Shown here one piece after another: positions 37,402 to 50,334 of a stretch of 64,000 bases of DNA. The DNA lies in NCBI GenBank assembly GCA_009192285.1, contig WBVU01000012.1, forward strand, positions 496,001-560,000, given 5' to 3'. The DNA comes from Morchella semilibera. Taxonomy: Eukaryota > Ascomycota > Pezizomycetes > Pezizales > Morchellaceae. A model generated the notes under the pieces. It did not search any database. It saw only the letters and a program-made list of their open reading frames with translations, and was not told where the DNA came from. The position numbers and the translations under genes are program-made. Position 1 is the first letter of the stretch; every line of letters starts with the position of its first letter.

Positions 37402-38490
37402 TCAATGGGCAACGTGGTCATTGTTAGGCTATGCACGCAATCGCCAAATCTACATTCCTGCTGACTAAGTTTAATATACATGTAACTGTATGTACTATAA
37501 GAAGATCTTGATCATTAGTCAGCTGATATTTCTAGATCAGTTCATGAGGACATGCATGTATGTGAAAATACTATGTGTAAATTAAATACAAAAGTTACCA
37601 CTCCTCAAAACACTTATCTACTCTATACTTGTGTGTTAATTGAATGATCGGTATAGTTGCAACCATACAAACAAACGCTCACTAAAGGTTCTGACCTTTT
37701 AATTAACGACTGAGTATACATGTACATTAGTTATGGCTTATAAGTTAGGGGGGGAAAAATAAGATAGGAGATCGAAGATCGCGGTTTAGACAGATGTATG
37801 TACATACACGGCAATATATCCGTCACTAGATTCCCGGAGCCAGATATCATTTGCGAAATAATGGGAGTACAGTTTTTATCGACGCGGCCAGAGCAACTCC
37901 TAAACAAGTAGTTCTCAACCTCAATTCCCTTTTGGTGCGTATATCCCATATAGGTAAGGAAAGGAGCTAGAGTCAAGTATCTAAGCGTTATTCAAGACTG
38001 GAGATTTCCGTGGCTTGCATTGGTCCACGGGCGTGCAAATTACCTCCAAATCTAATGCTCAATTTAAACTCTCTCTCCTGAAAAACTTACTTCAGGCGGC
38101 AGATCTGAAGCGGGAGAGAGCACAGGGCAGCGAACATCTCTCTTAAGTCTTGACGTGGAGGAGTAAAAGGAGTTGTCGGTTGTCGCCTTGGCAGGAACCA
38201 GTACCCTGCCGGCAACAGTGCGCCCTAGACGAAAAGGGCCCCGAGGTGCGGGCCATTGGTCGACTACCGCTACAACAACACCTGGCAACAAGCAAGCCTC
38301 AGAGTTGTTCGCACCCCTTTCGCCCAGACTTTTCGTAGTTACCCCCTTTCCCTGGCATTTGGGGCTATCCCACTTAGTGCAATTGACTTCTTTTTATACT
38401 TCGTCGACTCCCGCTCTTTCCTTCTATCCTCCCTCATCCAACTCATCCTGCCATCAATCCCAGTAGCAGGAACTCAACCAATTCTTCACA
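37402..38490. other. Intergenic, exonuclease to sphingolipid methyltransferase
   Basis: 1.09 kb. TACATGTA occurs near 37477 and 37718. The last 200 bp are pyrimidine-rich, as in strong fungal promoters. No gene is seen. Confidence 0.55.
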
Positions 38491-40239
38491 ATGAGTATCC
38501 CCGATGTTGAGGTGAACTTCGAGTTCATAGAAACTCCTCCTGCTAAACCCCCTGCACCTCCATCATCGGAATGCGGTGTAAAAACCACAGCCGTAAGTTA
38601 ATTGATATTAATTGAGCAATTGTTTTAAATTGCGATCTTATCCTTATTGCGATATATTAATATTTTTATAGTATCCTACAATTCCAAATGCTCCTCTTCC
38701 AGCAGACGGTCCCGGGAGTGATACTTTCAACAATTATATCCTCTTTGGTGCTCTGTTTGCGGTCCCCTTCTACCTCCGTTACAAGGTTGGTGGAGGGTGG
38801 AAGACCTTCATCTTCTTCGCCTTGATCACTTCTCTCCCTATCCTCGTTGGCTACTGGACTGTCGCTTCCCGCTTCTCCCCAAGAAAGACCGAGAAGGTTA
38901 AGCTTCCCGGAAAGCCCATTGAACACTACCTTGAGTTCCACAAGAAAGAGGATGCCGCCGTATACAAGGGCAAGGCCAAGATTGCTATGGAGACCTTCCA
39001 CGAGAAGTACTTTGAGGGTGATGTCTCATTCAAGGGTGACTGCTTGGAAGTTATGGAATCTCGTCACGACTGGGCCAGCTTTGAGTTCACTATCTCTCTC
39101 TTCAAGTACTTCTTGCTTGGCATGATCCCGGAATTGCTTGTACACAGCAGGTCTCAGGGTAAGATAGATCTCTAGATTGCACCCACTATACAATTATGCT
39201 AACCAGTACACAGATGAGGAACAGGTCCGTGACCACTATGACCGCGGTGATGACTTCTATGGTTGGTTCTTGGGTCCACGCATGATCTACACCTCCGGAA
39301 TTATCTCAGACCCCAGCAAGGAAGAGACTCTTGAACAGCTCCAGGACAACAAGCTTAAGATCGTATGTGAGAAGATCAATCTCCAGAAGGGTGAGCGTAT
39401 GCTCGATCTTGGATGTGGATGGGGTACTCTCGCTCGCTTTGCCTCTAAGAACTACGGAGCCCATGTCACCGGTATCACCCTTGGACGTAACCAGACTGCT
39501 TGGGGTAACAGCGGACTTCGTCGTGACGGCATTGAGGAGTCTCAGTCTCGCATTGTCTGCACTGATTACCGTGATTCTCCTGTCCCCACCGGAAAGTACA
39601 ACAAGATCACCTGCTTGGAGATGGCCGAGCACGTCGGTGTTAGGCACTTCGGAACTTTCTTGACCCAGGTTTATAACATGCTTGATGACGATGGTATTTT
39701 CTTCTTGCAGATTGCTGGATTGAGGAAGAGCTGGCAATACGAGGATCTTATCTGGTAAGCTTTTTGTTGTCTTAATCCATCCAACTTTCATTTGCTAATC
39801 ATCGTTTAGGGGTCTTTTCATGAACAAATATGTCTTCCCCGGTGCTGATGCTTCTACCCCTCTTGGTTGGTTCGTCGATAAGCTTGAGGGGGCCGGCTTT
39901 GAGGTTAAGAGCGTTGACACCATCGGAGTTCACTACAGCGCTACTCTCTGGAGGTGGTACAGGAACTGGATGGCAAACCGTGAGAAGGTTGAGGCCAAGT
40001 ACGGTGCTAGGTGGTTCAGGGTAAGCCAAAATATCCAGCCCTTGTCATTTTACTGTGTGTTAATTTTGTTATAGATTTGGGAATTCTTCTTGGCCTACTC
40101 CACCATTGTCTCCCGTCAAGGTTCAGCCACCTGCTACCAGATCGTCCTTCACAAGAACATCAATTCTTTCCACCGCGTTGAGGGCATTGCCACTCACCAC
40201 GGTCTGGAAGGTGCCCTTAATGTTAAGAGGGAGTGCTAA
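38491..40239 (+). CDS. Sphingolipid C9-methyltransferase
   Basis: SAM-dependent enzyme that adds the C9 methyl branch to the delta-8-unsaturated long-chain base of fungal glucosylceramides; it belongs to the cyclopropane-fatty-acid-synthase-like family and acts at ER membranes. Exons 38491-38592, 38672-39158, 39214-39754, 39810-40020 and 40075-40239 give 501 aa. Two membrane segments lie near residues 50-95 (NNYILFGALFAVPFYLRYK and FIFFALITSLPILVGYW). Substrate-domain motif QVRDHYDRGDDFYGWFLGPR and SAM motif I MLDLGCGWGTLARFASK (about 258-274) are followed by ITCLEMAEHVGVRHFG. The C-terminal RQGSATCYQIVLHKN is also typical. The length fits the family (about 490-520 aa). Confidence 0.95.
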
Positions 40240-42076
40240 ACGCTCTTGTACGAATTTCTTTTCTAAAAGAATTGGTTTTGGTGTTGAATTATAAACCGGT
40301 GATGTTTGAGAAGATAGTTCGTGGATAGTAGTGCACTATTTGTGCCACGGCTATGATGAAAAAAAAATTATATATAGACGGTTTGAATTTGGTATCGGGT
40401 TTTGTTAGAGGTGGCTAGGGTTGTGGCTGTTGACCTTCGCGGTAATAATAAAGGTTGGCAGTATTTGGAGAAGTTTTGTTGAGATCGAAGTCTCTGTATA
40501 AGTAGTTGCGTTTGCTATACAATATCAACGTACTTGCTCCAGCATAGTGTGTGCTGATCAACAAAGTGATGTGCATCTCCTGCCAGACGTCTGAGACAAA
40601 CTCCGGTGCCGACCAACCCATCCGACTATCCATTCACACTGCCGTTGCCCAACTGACCATCTCTTGCTGTGAGTAGACGTTGAGTTGTTGTGATCTGTAT
40701 TTGCAAGAAAGGAGGAAGCCCTTGGCTCCTTTATAACCACAACTCCTACCTCCGGAAGCTGGCAAACCCGAGCCCGGCTCCTCCAGAACCGGCGGTCGGA
40801 CCTAGTTGCGGTCAATGGTTGGGGAGGGGGATGGGGGGTTGAAACTACTTCCCGTTCTTGGTCTCTCGGTCTAGTTAGGGTTCAAGTTTGGAACTCGTGA
40901 TCCTGGAGTAGCGTAGTTTTAACCTTACAGGATACACACCCTGGTAAAGGTATTATTAGGGGTGGGGGATTTGGGGGGTGGGGGCTAGGACGCATTTGGG
41001 TCTAAGATAATATTGGAGCGAGAGGAGGGTAAACACTCATTGGAGTTAGTGCGTGGGGCGTCAACTTCACTGTATTATTGTTTTTGGGTCATCTGTAGCT
41101 CTTACCTCCGGCGGTGGAGGGATATACTGCGGCTGTGGCTAGCTACATATATGGATACACTCGGTGGCTGCTGCTGCTGCCTCTACGAACAATGATGCCC
41201 CCACCCCCGGATGGGATGGGGGTGGAGTTAAGTCTAGTGGGGATCATGGGTGGTTGGTTCTATCATATAGCCCTCTTCTATAGGGTATCTTCGTATATAC
41301 ATATATAAGAGGTATTTAGAGTATAGTACATATGTATAGAACTCGTAACACCGTAATCTCCCCCCGCTTGGCCAGTGCGGTAGCGCTGAATTTTGGGGGG
41401 GCGGGGTAGTACCATCGAGTGATATCCTGTGATCCGGGTGATGGTGCAGCTGCCCGTTCCGGGCGGTAGCGGGAATAGACATGTTCTGTGGGTAAATGGT
41501 AAATGATATGGCTAGTTTGATTAGAGGGGCGTTGCAGGGTGTCTTGTGATTAGTAAAAAGGGGGGAGAGCGGGGATGCTGGTGGTGGGCAGTGGTGGGCG
41601 GTGGAGGGGGGGAGGTGGTGGGGAGTAGGTGTGTTAGGATGGGGGGATTGGAGGGGTGGGTGCAATGGGGTTGGAGGGGGGGCAGGGGGTTGACGTTGGG
41701 ACGGTGTTATGGTAGCATTGGGTGGGGTTTATAGGGGGCTCGGATGTCCGGTTCTTGGTTGAGATTGCTATTTCGCCGGTAAGGTTTGTGGGAGAGATAT
41801 TTTCTGTCGGGTATAAATACATGTAGGTACATGTATTAAATTTGGAACGAGTGATGGCTTGTGAGTTAAATCCAATATTGAGTCTTATGGTTTGGTATTT
41901 CGAGATACTCCCCCATAGTCCTAGGACATAGAAAACACTTCCTCTATCTCTAGTCACCATCAGCAGCTCAAACACCCCACTCACAAGCTTTTAGTTAACG
42001 CACAAGCAAAAAAAAAAAAAGAACAACCTTTTCTTCCATCACTCTATTTAAAAAGAAAAGAAAGGATAGAGCCCCA
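40240..42076. other. Intergenic, sphingolipid methyltransferase to PCC1 (convergent)
   Basis: 1.84 kb with G-rich low-complexity DNA at 40820-41000 and 41550-41740, two motif copies (41417 full, 41849 partial), TACATGTA twice near 41818-41835 and an A run at 42009. Open frames here mirror each other on both strands and carry no recognisable domain. Confidence 0.55.
41417..41433 (+). repeat. CGAGTGATA-N4-RTGAT motif copy
   Basis: Exact core match with spacer tcctg, followed by CCGGGTGATGG. Confidence 0.6.
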
Positions 42077-42472
42077 CTACTCCTCTAGAACATCCACATC
42101 CAACTCCTCACAAACCCTCAGCACCGTCCCCAAGCTCTCGAAAATCCCATTCGTCGACACCCGCAGCATGCGCGCGGTCGTCGCCTTGTAGTGGATCAGC
42201 ACCACTGGCTCTGCGGAGTCCTCGGCGGCCTTAGGGACCTCGAATCCCCGCTGCACGTACGGAGAGATCTCTTTATCGACGGCGAGGGCGCGCGCGACGG
42301 TCTCGGCAATACGCCATGATGGGACCGGGAGTGTGATTGTGCTAGTGGAGCAGACGGGGGCGACGTTAGTGTCAGGTAAGAAGGAGGGGAAGGGGGAGGG
42401 GGAGGGGTAGGAGAGAGGAAGAGCGGCTCACAGGGAGTGCGGAAAGGCGGGGTCGGCGGCGGGGGTGGTCAT
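42077..42472 (-). CDS. PCC1: EKC/KEOPS complex subunit Pcc1
   Basis: Small dimerising subunit of the KEOPS complex, which makes N6-threonylcarbamoyladenosine (t6A) on ANN-decoding tRNAs and affects telomere upkeep and transcription. Two exons, 42472-42432 and 42341-42077, encode 101 aa (yeast 88). The fold signature is clear: LTITLPVPSWRIAETVARAL, then DKEISPYVQRGFEVP, VVLIHYKATTARMLRVSTNG, and the final helix FESLGTVLRVCEELDVDVLEE. The 90-bp intron falls early, after 13 codons. The start shares a 348-bp spacer with divergently transcribed TRM112. Confidence 0.88.
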
Positions 42473-42820
42473 TGTTTTCTTCTTTGTAGGTGCGGTAGGT
42501 GCAATGCAGTGGGGGTGAGGTCGGTGGTGGGTAAGAGGGACCTTGGTGGGGCGGTGGTGTTTGAGATGGGATTCTGAAAGGAGGAATGAGCTTTGGAGGG
42601 CCGATATAGCTATCGTGAGTCGTCTATTTACAGCCTAGCTACGTACAAGTAGCCCCTTGCTCCCCGTTTACATCCCCGGGGGTCAATGATTGAACCCCAC
42701 CCCTAACCCCCGCCAAGTCCTCAGAGCCTCATCTCATCCATCCCAATCTCATTTTCATCTTCACCCCACCACCAGCCCCACCAGCCATTCCAAACACCAC
42801 AACTCACAAACAACCAAAAA
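42473..42820. promoter_or_regulatory. Shared spacer between divergent PCC1 and TRM112
   Basis: 348 bp separate the two start codons. The TRM112 side is rich in C/A and CATCT/CCCCAC tracts and the PCC1 side is G-rich. A bidirectional promoter is inferred from the arrangement; no specific factor site is recognised. Confidence 0.45.
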
Positions 42821-43386
42821 ATGAAGATCCTCACAACAAACTACATCACCTGTGCCGTCAAGGCGTGCAAGTCCTCATCTCTCTCCTTCCCGCTCCACTT
42901 CCAGGACGCCGAGCTCGTGCAGGAAGAGGTCGACTTCAACCCGCAGTTCATCACCAACATCCTCCCGCGCATCGAGTGGGAGGCGCTTCGCGTCACCGCC
43001 GCCGAGGTATGTTTGCTTTCCGCGAATTAGGATAGAGTGAGGAGAGAGGATGCTAATTATGGGGTTGTATAGTTGGGGTTCACGACGCTGCCGGAGCAGA
43101 AGCCAGAGGCGGCGGAGGGGCAGCCGCTGGATGAGAAGATGCTGAAGGACCTGCATACGTTGCTGGTTGAGGTGTGTATCTTGTCTTGTCGGTATGGGGA
43201 GGAGGATGGAGGACTAATGAAGTGTGGGGGAGCAGACGCAGGTCATAGAGGGGAAGCTCGTGTGCGCGAATTGCAAGCATGTGTATAACATACACCAAGG
43301 TATTGCGAATTTCTTGCTGCCGAATCATCTTGGTATGTCCCCTTTGTGCTCTCAATTGGCAGTGGTTTAACTAACGGGCAGTGTAG
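42821..43386 (+). CDS. TRM112: Trm112, activator subunit of methyltransferases
   Basis: Zinc-binding partner that activates Trm9 and Trm11 (tRNA), Bud23 (rRNA) and Mtq2 (eRF1). Exons 42821-43006, 43073-43171, 43236-43332 and 43382-43386 encode 128 aa (yeast 135). Zinc ligands match yeast: Cys11 and Cys16 in MKILTTNYITCAVKACK, and the CxxC pair in GKLVCANCKHVY. Other signatures are FNPQFITNILPRIEW and GIANFLLPNHLV. The last exon is only TG plus the stop TAG, so the final Val and the stop codon are made by splicing a 49-bp intron with a CTAAC branch site; without splicing a short unrelated tail would follow. Confidence 0.94.
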
Positions 43387-44952
43387 TATAGTATAGTATA
43401 CCGAACGGGCCATTTTCGGGCAGCAGCTCAGCTCCTCCGACATCATCCTAACCCACCGCACGTATCGTACGTACCCTATCGTATCGTAATGATCACCACC
43501 ATCCCTCAAAAAGGCGTTGTCTGTTCTTGTGTTTTTTTTATATCTACATTTTCATATTCTGGGTCATAGAAACATGGATAAAACCACCATTCCATCTTCT
43601 CTACGTTACATCGTACCACACATTATACGGCGCCACATCTTATCGGAACAGGAGGACAAGCGGACTGCAATCCCTCCATGAACGTACATTCGCAATACAA
43701 TACATACACACCCGCACATTCGCAAAATGCCCATTATCACTAAGTACATACATGTAGCTAACTAGCTACATACACACCGTAACCCAACCCAACCCAACCA
43801 AAAACCAAACCAAACCAAACCCTCCCTTTCCTCCCTCCCTTCCACTCCCGCTCCACTCCCCCTGCCCACCTCCGTACTGCCAAACCGATCATTCCCGCTC
43901 CGTCCAATATCATCAGACCATACCAGTATTCACAAGAGAGGGGAAAAAAAGGACAAAAGGAAAACCACAAAAAAAAAAAAAAAGAAAGGATAAAAAAAAG
44001 ACCCAAACACCCCAATTTATTTTTGAAACTCTTTTACCTCCCTCTCACCGCGGCCCATCCTCCTCCTTTCTTTCTCTCCTACATTCGTCTACTCGACATA
44101 CTTTTTTTTCACCCACAACGGCCTCAGCACTGACTTTATCTCCCCCGCATAACATGATGGTGATGGTGATGATGGTGAAGATGATGGATGATGATACGAA
44201 CCAATACAACCCAGACAGACCAAATCTACAAAAAAAAAAAAAAAAAAAAACTACCCCTGCGAGAAAGGGGGTGCCCAGGAGTAACCAGAAAAAAGTAAAA
44301 GAAATGAAAAAATGAGGCCATAAGTGCCCCAGAGGTTTTCCTAGAAATACTAGATCACGCCCCCCGCCGTCACAACCATGGTAAGAGTTGAGAGGTGGGA
44401 TAGCAAGGATTTCGATATAGGAAGGGAAGAGGGGGATGGTGAGATGGAATATAGTACACTGTTATAGATACCACCGGGATAGAGGGAGAAGAAGGGGGAG
44501 GGGAATAAAAAGATATCCACCGCAGATGCTACACATACTTAACTAGCCCCCGGTAACAGAAAAGGAAGAAGGATGAAAAGAAATAAAATCATAAAATCAG
44601 ATACCGCGCCGTTTATCAGAAAGTTAAAAAAAGAAAAGAAAAAAAGGCCCCTGAATTTTGTTGCGTCGAGAAATAATCGACCCGGAAGAAGTAAAAAAAG
44701 ATGTTTCCAACATATGCGGTTCGAAGTATAGTTGATGTGCCCCCAAAATAACCCACCTGGACAAAAAAAAGAGAAAAAAAGAAAGGAGGAAGGATAGCAA
44801 ATAACTTAATAGTGACACAAAATCAAAATCGGTCCCAGGTAGAGCTTTTTTCTTTTTCTTTTTTGGAAGAGATGCCAAAACCAAAACAAACCGAAAGGAA
44901 GTCGGCGGACAGGAAATTATGATTAGGTAGGGGGGTAAAGCCCGTTTCTCTT
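43387..44952. other. Intergenic, TRM112 to SET1 (convergent)
   Basis: 1.57 kb between 3' ends. It is dominated by low complexity: CCAAA/CCAAC runs (43785-43825), A runs (43969-43983 and 44231-44249), GATGGT repeats (44155-44195) and purine-rich DNA to 44820. No gene is seen. Confidence 0.6.
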
Positions 44953-47900
44953 CTAGTTGAGGAAACCCTTGCAACCGCTCGAACCACACAAGCACGGTAT
45001 CCTATCATCACTTCCCAATTCCCTCTCAAATTTATAATCATAGGTCAACTCCTCGTCTAGCAGAAAATATAAGTTAGTTATTTCCTAAAAGTATCCACGA
45101 CACATAGGTAAACCTACTCTCTTTGATGTCCCGCAGTGCATATATAACGATTCTCTTGCTCCCCTCCACCTTTATGATCTTGGCGGTACAGTTCGGCGTA
45201 CAGCTGTGATTGATAAATCTTGCAATCCCGCCTCTCTTTGTAGCATCAATGACCGTGTTCTCATCGATTCTAAATAGATATGACGATCCAATCCCACTCT
45301 TGAGATATTTTATTTCTCTCATATCCGCTACCTGTTGCCTGACGATCTCACCGACATACTCAATGATCATGTCATTTGCAGCGATGTTTTCCATGGCGTA
45401 CAGGCCCCAGTTATGAATAGCTGACCTTGCAAATCTGACAGGCTTCTTCCTCTTCTTGAGTTGATTGAAGCGCATCACATCCGCATCAGATGAGAATATT
45501 TGCTTTTGATTCTGGAGGTTTGCAACTAGACGTCTATTATTGACACGATTGGATCGTGATGTGGAGCCTGCGGTCTTGGTGATTGTGGTAGGTGCAGATG
45601 GAGAGGGTGGCTGGTTCATTGCTGCACGCTTGGCGGCGACTTGCAGACGGTGGGGAAGATACATTGATTTTTCCCTTTCAGGAATCTTTCGCCATCCTTC
45701 TGTGCGAGCACAACCCGTCAAGTTGGGCCGGTAAAAGCCTTCGATTTTTTCCTGTACTCGTGCAGCGCCTAAGAAGTCGTTAGTAAAATTGAAGCCAGCC
45801 CGGGGATATAATGATAGTGAGAAACTAGGCTCACCCCTCGTACCCTCCCTATTCGCTGCTTTGATTTCTTTTTGCTTGAAGGACCATGCAGCGACATTGC
45901 CGAGATCTGCCGGCTCGTAGCGCTCTTGGGCAAGAGCAATCTTCAAGAACTTGTAGTCTTCCTCATCCTTTACTAGAGTCTGCCAGCCGTCGAGATCCAA
46001 TACCATATCTTCGTCGTCATCTACAGCCGGAATAGGGCCTTCGGCGGTCGAAACTCCCCAAGAGACGTCTACCACCTCCTTCGGTATGTCTTCATCGGTC
46101 ACCTCGTCTTCATCTGCGAGCTGCCTGGCAAGCAGTAGAGCCTTTGGAACCTCAACCGGTACGGCATCAGCCTTAGTTTTCGACCCAGACGCTCCCAGCT
46201 CCTTTCCTGTTTTCAGCGCTGTCTTTATAGCTATTGAATCATTAATGTCGTCATAGTCATCTGTCACATTGACAATCTCATCTTCATCATCAACTGGAGG
46301 TCTCCTAGAGGGAGGTGGCCCTTGCTTCCTTTTCCTACTACGCTCCACCGATTTCGACACAACATCCTCTTCACCTTCGCTTTCGCTTGATGTAAAATCA
46401 ATGTCACACTTCCTCTTCTTATTTTCCTTAAACTTCGCAGGTCCTGACATGGCACTCTCCACATCATCTTCGGCACTTTCACTAACCATCGGACTCCTCT
46501 CATTATCAGACAGTCGAGGTTTCTTTGACATAATCTGTTCTTTGGTATCAATACGCTCTTCCTCCGGTGTAGGCTCACCCTCATCTGAGGATACAGCAGT
46601 GTCCCGTAGCTTTGATGTAGGTCCAACGCTCCCCCTTTTCCTCTTTAGATTTCCAATATGATCTATCAGTGGTGAATTGCTCGTAGAATCATCATCCCCA
46701 ATGTCTGTTGATAACCCGCGCGATAAGGGCCTATCTCCTGTAGCCGTCGACTCGTCGTCTGAGCCACCTTCCGAATCATATTGATTGAGACGATGCGCAA
46801 GTGGCCGGGCATCCGTTTTTGCAGACTTTTTCTTGAAACCATTTGTCTTTGGGCGCTCCTCCTCCTTCTTTGGTTGGACTCTTTTCTTAAATCGCGGGAG
46901 TGCGACCTTTACCGGATTTGTAGTCATAGATTTGATAGAAGTCTTGGCAATTAAGTTTGAAGACAATATGGATTGAATAGGCGTGGCAACATCATTGACC
47001 GTCTGCGAAGCATTATCAGGGGAAACTACTTCATTTGCTGCGGCAGAGGTTCTCGATTCCGCCTCTTCAACCCTACGTCTTTTATGTAGTTTACTTGATT
47101 CCAGAGAGTCGTAGATTGTCGGGGCGACTATTCTCTTCTTGACATCGTTCATGAGCGCAGTTCTCATCTCTTTGATCAAAGCATCAGTAGTCTCAGCCAG
47201 ATAATCGACTTTCACCTCGACTATCTTTGGGGGGTTGCGAACAGGCGAAGGGGTTCGGGTTCCTCCGGGATGCATTTCCATGAGCATTTTGTAGGAGAAC
47301 AACCTATCTCCATCGCATACCCGAAAACACTTTTCCATGTCTCGTTTTTCCCAAAAGACAACATAAAATCCCGTTCTATCACATAGTACGGTTCTTAATC
47401 CAAAATTCTTTAAGCGGCCCTCCAAATGTCGCACATATCGCTGGTCTCCGGGAATGCATCGTGCAGTAATGAAGATATAAGGCCATCGCCCAACGTGATC
47501 TAATGCCCTAAAGTTTTCCTTCTGGGTTTCTGCTAGTCGCGAATCACGATCCCGGTCACGGTCACGGTCACGGTCCCGTTCTCGGTCCCGTTCTCGGTCT
47601 CGGTCTCTATCCCGGTCTCGGTCCAGAGCTCTACTCTCCTTTCGAATGGGCGAAGCTCCTCGGACCCTTGATGGAGATTCTGCGCGGTAAGAGGAGCGCG
47701 CGTGATCCTCCCTAGGCGGTGGCTTTGGGCGGTTCTTCGCAGCCTCCTGCTCCTTCCGTCTATTCTCTTCCACGATTCTTCCTGCTAGTTTCTGTAGTTT
47801 TAGGCCATCCCTATCCAATTCCACTCTAATTTTTTGCATCCCAATCGTTATTCCATTACCACTGACCACCGCCTTCTTAGCACCTTCATGTGCCGGTGAT

Positions 47901-48844
47901 TTAGTCCTAACATTATCGCGATAAAGAACCGAACATATTCCCAGAGAACCCCCCGTTGCCGGGTCAACCTTGACCGCAACCTTTGCGATTTCACCATATG
48001 CCCGAAAATGCATCGAAATCTCATTCTCCGTAGTAAGCGGCGACAATCCCGATATTAAAATTTGCGACGGGGGGCCTGGTCCAATGTAATTCTCGTCCCA
48101 TTTCCACCGTGTCCGGTAGAGGGCTATGCGAAGTCGCTTCTTGCCAGTCCTTGGACCCTTTGTGTAATCCGGAATGGCTAGTCGGGGGTCTGTGATGGGA
48201 CCGGAGACCTACTCACGTTCAGTCAGTTGTGAGCTCTCCGTCCCCCGACATCACCGTAGCTCGACCGGGATAGGTGTGTGGTGAGGGAAATTGAAATCAA
48301 CAAAAATGCAAAAACGTACCCCTTCACCGTCGAACCGTACTATTGTTTCTTTACTCCTCTTCGGGGCACCTTTCTCCTCGAGGGCTGGATCGTACTTGAC
48401 TATCCAGTTTCTCTTTGTTGGAACCGCGGGGGGTGTCCCCTTGGGTGTCGGAAGTGCAGGAGGGGGTGGCGGTAATGGAGGGGGTTCTTTTGAGGCATAT
48501 GATTGTACAAGAGATACTTGTGGTCGTGGTGGTAGGCTGTGTTTTGGGGCAGGAAGCACAGGGAGCGATTGTGTCGTTGTCGCGGAAGAGCGGTTATTGC
48601 TTTGGAGTAAATGACTCGAGGGAGTTGTTTTTGTTACAGTCTGGGTTGAGGTAATGGTGGAAAAGTTTGTTGAATTTGATGTATTATTTGTCAAGGAATT
48701 TGAAGATAGTGCGCCGTTAGAGGAGTCCCGATCATAATCCCGATGAGATCTCTGGCGGGATCTTTCCCGTTCAGCCTGAGCCTTCTTCTCAGCCAAAACC
48801 GAGGGGGCAGCGGGGAAGAAGTCGGCATAGCCTGCGCGCGACAT
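44953..48844 (-). CDS. SET1: Set1 histone H3-lysine-4 methyltransferase
   Basis: Catalytic subunit of COMPASS, which methylates H3K4 at active promoters. Exons on the minus strand are 48844-48320, 48208-45835, 45768-45118 and 45056-44953 (1217 aa). Order: Ser/Pro-rich N-terminus; RRM-like domain (about 218-300, [19 protein letters not shown]); an Arg-Asp/Arg-Glu dipeptide repeat (about 370-396); a second RNA-binding-type domain (about 405-460, [20 protein letters not shown]); long acidic linker; n-SET region (about 900); catalytic SET domain (about 1077-1195) with [15 protein letters not shown] and [11 protein letters not shown]; post-[16 protein letters not shown] at the end. The 66-bp intron at 45834-45769 has a TACTAAC branch site and is stop-free with length divisible by three, so retention would add 22 residues. 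The last junction restores [14 protein letters not shown]. Confidence 0.94.
47547..47626 (-). repeat. Coding minisatellite for Arg-Asp/Arg-Glu repeats in SET1
   Basis: Six-base units of the CGGGAC/CGTGAC type encode alternating Arg with Asp or Glu inside the SET1 linker. Copy number is likely to vary between strains. Confidence 0.7.
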
Positions 48845-50334
48845 TCTGCTGCGAAACTTACAGCGGAAGTTGCATCTACAGTAGGCGTGAAGCTAGCAAA
48901 GTACCGTTCGGGGGTTGATGAGGGATTTGGTGAGCGACGATGCAAGCTCAAAGAGAACGCTGATGGACCTTCGAGTTTGAGGATTATAGAATTGTGTGTT
49001 CGCGTGTGTTTTGGGCGGGGGTGGACGCGAAGAAACAAGAAAAGCAAGAGACTGCAAGGGGAGGGGGGTAGAGAGGTTTTGCCAAATGAAGGATAAGACT
49101 AGCAGAAGCTAGACTAGTAGTAATGGAATTATTGAATGGTGACAGAAGCGAGCGGAAGAATGGAAGATGAGGACAATAGAAAGAGAAGTGAAGATGGACA
49201 CCGAGCAGGGGGGGGGGGAGGAGGGGAGTTCCTTCTTGAGAGAAGCAGCTGCAATAATTCCCAGGGAGGCGTCAAATTCCAGTTGGTCAATCAGTACGTT
49301 TTGGTCGGTAGTAGGTGTAACTGAGAGAACGACAGAGGAAGATATATTAACAAGGACCAAGAGAGATGTTGATGGGGGGAGGCCCTGTTGAAATGTGCGT
49401 GTGTGTGTGTATGTGTGTGTGTGTGTGAATTTCCAAGGAAATAGGCACGACCAGAGGGTTATAGTTAGGCAGTAGCACCGTGGGGATGAAAGCGTGTCGT
49501 AACTCGTGACAGCTCAAGAAACCTGACCGAAGAGAAATCGCGAAAAAAAACGATGGCCGACAGGCTCAGGAAATAAAGAGGAGAAGAGAAAAGAAACGGG
49601 GAAGAAATTCCTATCCTATCCTATCCTATCTGTGGGGGTGCAGAAGGGTCTATTGTAGATGTGATGGTAGTAGTGGTAGTGGTAGATGTGGTAGGTGGTG
49701 GTTGAGATTGGATAGCCCGGAAGCCTGGCCTTACAGAAGAACTTCTAAAACTATCGAGTGTTCTCTGGTTAATTTTGAAGGAAACGAGGCGTGGTGGTGA
49801 CGCCGTGACGGAACGTGAAGAGACACCCACGACACAGGTACACACAGCAAAAGTTCAAATTTCCCTCCTGACTTGGTGCTAGTACGATATGGTCATAGCG
49901 TCGTTCCCATTGCGGCTTAGAACACTGGCCGTTTGGATGTTGATCCTGCGCCCTGCCTCTTCATCGTTCGTCCCGCGGCTGCTCTTCAGCGAACCGTATG
50001 TACCTGCTGTGGGTACATGTTGGTATGGGTTAATCCTCCCCCCCCCCTCACTCACCGCTCTACAGATATAGCCCAGCCCAGCTCCAATACCCGACTCGAT
50101 CTCTGCAGCAACTCTTCCCTCCCACACCTACTGCTTGATGGATGGAATGAACTGCCCTCAGTTCTTACATGCCATGTTGACAGATAGATGGTCGCAGACA
50201 GATGCAGCAGCGCCCCACTCCCAGCTGGCCAGGTTGGCGCATCTCCCAAATTAAGAGTCACCGAATTTCTACCCTCTCATGGGAAATGACGACATAACTA
50301 TAACATGTATATATATATCTAATAAAATGGTATA

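Noticed and set aside
40820-41740. Gly- and Pro-rich frames in G-rich DNA
   Set aside because: Composition follows the G-runs on both strands; no domain, start context or splice logic.
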